Shown piece after piece: positions 6,023-6,406 of a stretch of 6,406 nucleotides of DNA. Under the pieces are notes generated by a model. The model saw only the letters and a list, made by a program, of their open reading frames with translations. It made no database searches and had not been told where the DNA came from. The stretch covers positions 1 to 6,406 of the forward strand of contig WJKG01000152.1 in the NCBI GenBank assembly GCA_014729205.1. The letters run 5' to 3'. The translations under genes were made by a program, and so were the position numbers. This stretch comes from a candidate division GN15 bacterium (lineage in GTDB: Bacteria > Zixibacteria > MSB-5A5 > GN15 > FEB-12). How positions within the stretch are numbered: position 1 is the first letter of the stretch; the number at the start of each line of letters is the position of its first letter.

Positions 6023-6406
6023 ATGTATAAGACATTAGCGCTTTCACTCGCACTACTGCTCGTTGCCCCACTGGCCTCGGCTCAGGTCCCCGGACTCCCC
6101 TTCAGCGTGTACGCCGGAGGCGGGCTGGATATCCCCTCACAGCCCGACACATTCAGCGATCAATTCAAGACCGGCTATCACGGACTCGTTGCGGTCGGAT
6201 TTGACTGGTTGCCCACCATACAGATCGTTGGCAAGATCGAGCTCCACAGCCTGCCAGGGGAAGAAGATGCGATCACTTACACCGACCCGTTCGGCGACCC
6301 AATCGAGTACGAACCGCCGGATCTGACTATCTGGATGTTTGGAGGTGACCTGCGCGGGGCCTTCGGTGCCCCCGGTATGTCCGCCAAACCGTTTGTCTTG
6401 GCGGGG
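6023..6406 (+). CDS. Exported, probable outer-membrane beta-barrel protein (C-terminus outside the window)
   Basis: The 128 codons seen begin with a Sec signal peptide: Lys3, a hydrophobic core LALSLALLLVAPLA (5-18) and an ASA cleavage site after residue 20, so the mature protein would start QVPGLPF. The mature part alternates hydrophobic/polar residues with Gly and aromatics, e.g. FSVYAGGGLDIP (28-39), YHGLVAVGFDW (52-62), IQIVGKIELHSL (67-78) and LTIWMFGGDLRGAF (101-114), as in small outer-membrane barrels. Spacers between them are rich in Asp, Pro and Thr, as in loops. The Cys needed for a lipoprotein is absent. The start is secure: GGAGG at 6011-6015, 7 bases from ATG. Divergent from the acyl-CoA operon with a shared 271-base intergenic region. 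A role in lipid uptake would fit that context, but nothing seen here is FadL-specific; porin-like or structural roles are equally possible. Confidence 0.8.
   Translation, partial: MYKTLALSLALLLVAPLASAQVPGLPFSVYAGGGLDIPSQPDTFSDQFKTGYHGLVAVGFDWLPTIQIVGKIELHSLPGEEDAITYTDPFGDPIEYEPPDLTIWMFGGDLRGAFGAPGMSAKPFVLAG

Overview
The window looks like ordinary chromosome from a free-living bacterium with well-formed Shine-Dalgarno sites and moderately high GC. A secreted protein of outer-membrane beta-barrel type implies a diderm envelope. The gene style would suit an uncultured FCB-group or related lineage, but that placement is a guess; nothing here fixes the taxon.

Layout. Positions 1-389 (minus strand) hold the N-terminal third of a branched-chain amino-acid aminotransferase, ilvE, running off the left edge, with a good promoter and possible activator repeats upstream. 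Diverging from it is a 73-residue protein with two membrane helices (600-821, plus strand). From 822 to 1364 there is no credible gene. This stretch holds a weak terminator, a plus-strand promoter-like sequence, several GC-rich hairpins, a G-quadruplex motif and a strong hairpin that probably terminates the operon arriving from the right.

The core (1365-5751, minus strand) is a tight four-gene operon, transcribed from right to left: acetyl-CoA acetyltransferase (thiolase), 3-hydroxybutyryl-CoA dehydrogenase, a short-chain (butyryl-CoA-like) acyl-CoA dehydrogenase, and a second, divergent acyl-CoA dehydrogenase. Gaps are 28, 11 and 4 bases. Together they cover three of the four steps of the short-chain acyl-CoA cycle. 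Enoyl-CoA hydratase and electron-transfer flavoprotein are absent and must be encoded elsewhere. The set could run as beta-oxidation or in the reductive, butyrate-forming direction; the sequence does not decide. The operon has a sigma70-like promoter whose spacer is filled by an imperfect 24-base palindrome, a likely repressor operator.

Divergent from the operon, 6023-6406 (plus strand) begins a signal-peptide-bearing, probable outer-membrane beta-barrel protein cut by the right edge. Its upstream region contains two clear hairpins. No mobile element, CRISPR array, tRNA or rRNA is visible. The least explained parts are the 822-1364 gap, the palindromic operator, the altered FAD-contact segment of the second acyl-CoA dehydrogenase, and the structured region ahead of the barrel gene.
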